Assembly (NCBI RefSeq): GCF_026898115.1
Contig: NZ_CP114036.1
Location: forward strand, 3,534,001-3,598,000
DNA from: Streptomyces sp. S465
Lineage (GTDB): Bacteria > Actinomycetota > Actinomycetes > Streptomycetales > Streptomycetaceae
Direction of reading: 5' to 3'
Length of the DNA: 64,000 nt
The notes beneath the pieces are model-generated. The model saw nothing but the letters and a program-made list of their open reading frames with translations. It ran no database searches and was not told the origin of the DNA. Both the position numbers and the translations under genes were made by a program. The first letter of the stretch is position 1; the number at the start of each line of letters is the position of its first letter. This document shows positions 62,953 through 64,000 of this stretch, piece after piece.

Positions 62953-64000
62953 ATGCGCAGGAGCACTGGTAGTTACCGCAGCAGAGCGGTGGTCCTCGCG
63001 GCCGTCGCCGCTTTAGGAGCCGGGCTGCTCAGCGGCTGCGCCGACGACGGCGACGACAGCAAGAGCGGAAAGTCCGGGGGCGGGGGCGGTGGCGGGACCA
63101 CCATCACCATGGGCCTCTTCGGCACCTTCGGCTTCGAGGAAGCCGGCCTTTACGACGAGTACATGAAGCTCCACCCGGACATCAAGATCGAGCAGACGGT
63201 CATCGAGCGCAATGAGAACTACTACCCGCAGCTGCTGAACCACCTCAGCACGGGCAGTGGTCTGGCCGATGTCCAGGGCATCGAGATCGCCAATATCACC
63301 GAGGTCGGCCAGACCCAGGCGGCCAAGTTCGTTGATCTTTCGAAGACAGAGGGCGTCAAGAAAGAGAACTGGCTCGACTGGAAATGGCAGCAGGGAACCA
63401 CGAAGGACGGCAAGACGATCGGCCTCGGGACCGACATCGGCCCCATGGCGATCTGTTACCGCAAGGACCTGTTCGAGAAGGCGGGGCTGCCCACCGACCG
63501 TGAGAAGGTCGGCCAGCTGTGGTCCGGCGACTGGAACAAGTACCTGGAGGCCGGCGAGAAGTACATGAAGAAGGCGCCCGGCGACACCACCTTCGTCGAC
63601 GCGGCCTCCGGCGTGTACAACGCGGTGATCTCCAGCAGCGCCGAGCGCTACTACGACAAGAGCGGCAAGGTCGTCTACAAGGACAGCCCGGCCGTGAAGG
63701 ACGCCTGGGACATCGCCACCAAGGCGGCCACCGGGCATCTGACCGCCAAGCTCCAGCAGTTCCAGAAGACCTGGGACCAGGCGTTCGCCAACGGCAAGTT
63801 CGCCACCGTCGCGTGTCCGCCGTGGATGCTCGGCTACATCCAGGAGAAGGCCGGGGACAAGGCGAAGAACCAGTGGGACGTCGCCGCCGCCCCCAAGCCC
63901 GGCAACTGGGGCGGATCCTTCCTCGGCGTCCCGGAGGCGGGCAAGCACAAGGAGGAGGCGGCCAAGCTCGTCGCCTGGCTGACCGCGCCCGAGCAGCAGG
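62953..64000 (+). CDS. cebE: CebE, cellobiose/cellotriose-binding lipoprotein (3' end outside window)
   Basis: The first 349 codons of an ABC-transporter sugar-binding lipoprotein; the gene continues beyond the window. The signal peptide ends at lipobox LLSGC (Cys at residue 29), followed by a Gly/Ser linker and the type-1 solute-binding fold (TITMGLFGTFGFEEAGLYDEYMKLHPDIKIEQTVIERNENYYPQLLNHLSTGSGLADVQGIEIANITEV). This matches CebE of other streptomycetes, which captures cellobiose and cellotriose for CebFG/MsiK uptake. ATG 62953 follows AGGAGG. Codon 21, inside the signal peptide, is TTA (63013-63015). Confidence 0.92.
   Translation, partial: MRRSTGSYRSRAVVLAAVAALGAGLLSGCADDGDDSKSGKSGGGGGGGTTITMGLFGTFGFEEAGLYDEYMKLHPDIKIEQTVIERNENYYPQLLNHLSTGSGLADVQGIEIANITEVGQTQAAKFVDLSKTEGVKKENWLDWKWQQGTTKDGKTIGLGTDIGPMAICYRKDLFEKAGLPTDREKVGQLWSGDWNKYLEAGEKYMKKAPGDTTFVDAASGVYNAVISSSAERYYDKSGKVVYKDSPAVKDAWDIATKAATGHLTAKLQQFQKTWDQAFANGKFATVACPPWMLGYIQEKAGDKAKNQWDVAAAPKPGNWGGSFLGVPEAGKHKEEAAKLVAWLTAPEQQ

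Overview
The window is a chromosomal segment of a high-GC actinomycete, almost certainly a Streptomyces. Third codon positions are nearly all G or C. It encodes AdpA with its in-frame TTA codon, plus Orn, tRNA-His and CebR/CebE, and the gene order from about 25 kb onward follows the S. coelicolor SCO2771-SCO2795 interval as I remember it. Rare TTA (bldA) codons occur in ten predicted genes.

Layout. 0-7.3 kb: a class I methyltransferase, a small secreted protein, the relic of an XRE regulator, a TIM-barrel sugar-phosphate isomerase with a LysR regulator, a quinone-oxidoreductase/NmrA pair and an AraC regulator. 8-17 kb: a secreted GH3 glycosidase, a secreted S37 aminopeptidase, and a very large fused ABC exporter whose two halves are joined by a long repetitive linker. 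17-21 kb: an overlapping operon of hydrolase, acyltransferase, histidine kinase and response regulator. 21.5-25 kb: an anti-sigma-type ATPase without a normal start, a GNAT-like protein, an ArsR/SRPBCC pair, a chimera of an MMPL transporter N-terminus and a LuxR output domain, and a zinc-ribbon protein. 25-35.5 kb: a phosphatase-like protein, thioesterase II, an acyl-CoA dehydrogenase, a TetR regulator and the leucine/branched-chain acyl-CoA catabolic operon (methylcrotonyl-CoA carboxylase beta and alpha, HMG-CoA lyase, AcdH). The desferrioxamine (des) genes that follow AcdH in S. coelicolor are absent. 35.8-44.7 kb: GH20 hexosaminidase with a DasR-like site, GlmS, a universal stress protein, AdpA, oligoribonuclease and tRNA-His.

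44.7-61.5 kb is an accessory block between tRNA-His and cebR. Its first part holds a Tn3-type transposase relic, several XRE regulators and overlapping small genes, four of them with TTA codons. Its middle holds a lipoprotein, MerR and winged-helix regulators, a STAS protein, a Clp-N/HTH protein with a probably leaderless promoter built into two palindromes, a MaoC protein and a dimethylformamidase-like Tat protein. Its right end is a cellulase cluster: GH48 with CBM2 diverging from a translationally coupled GH5-GH6 pair. It abuts cebR and the start of cebE, the cellobiose/cellotriose uptake system.

How the parts fit: CebR-type 14-bp palindromes sit just downstream of TTGACA-type promoters of the GH48, GH5-GH6 and cebE genes, so cellulose breakdown and oligosaccharide uptake form one regulon. 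Two further CebR-like boxes lie at the extreme left edge. GH48, GH6 and cebE each also carry a TTA codon, which adds a predicted bldA-dependent, developmental layer to cellobiose induction. The master regulator AdpA, itself TTA-dependent, lies about 12-20 kb away.
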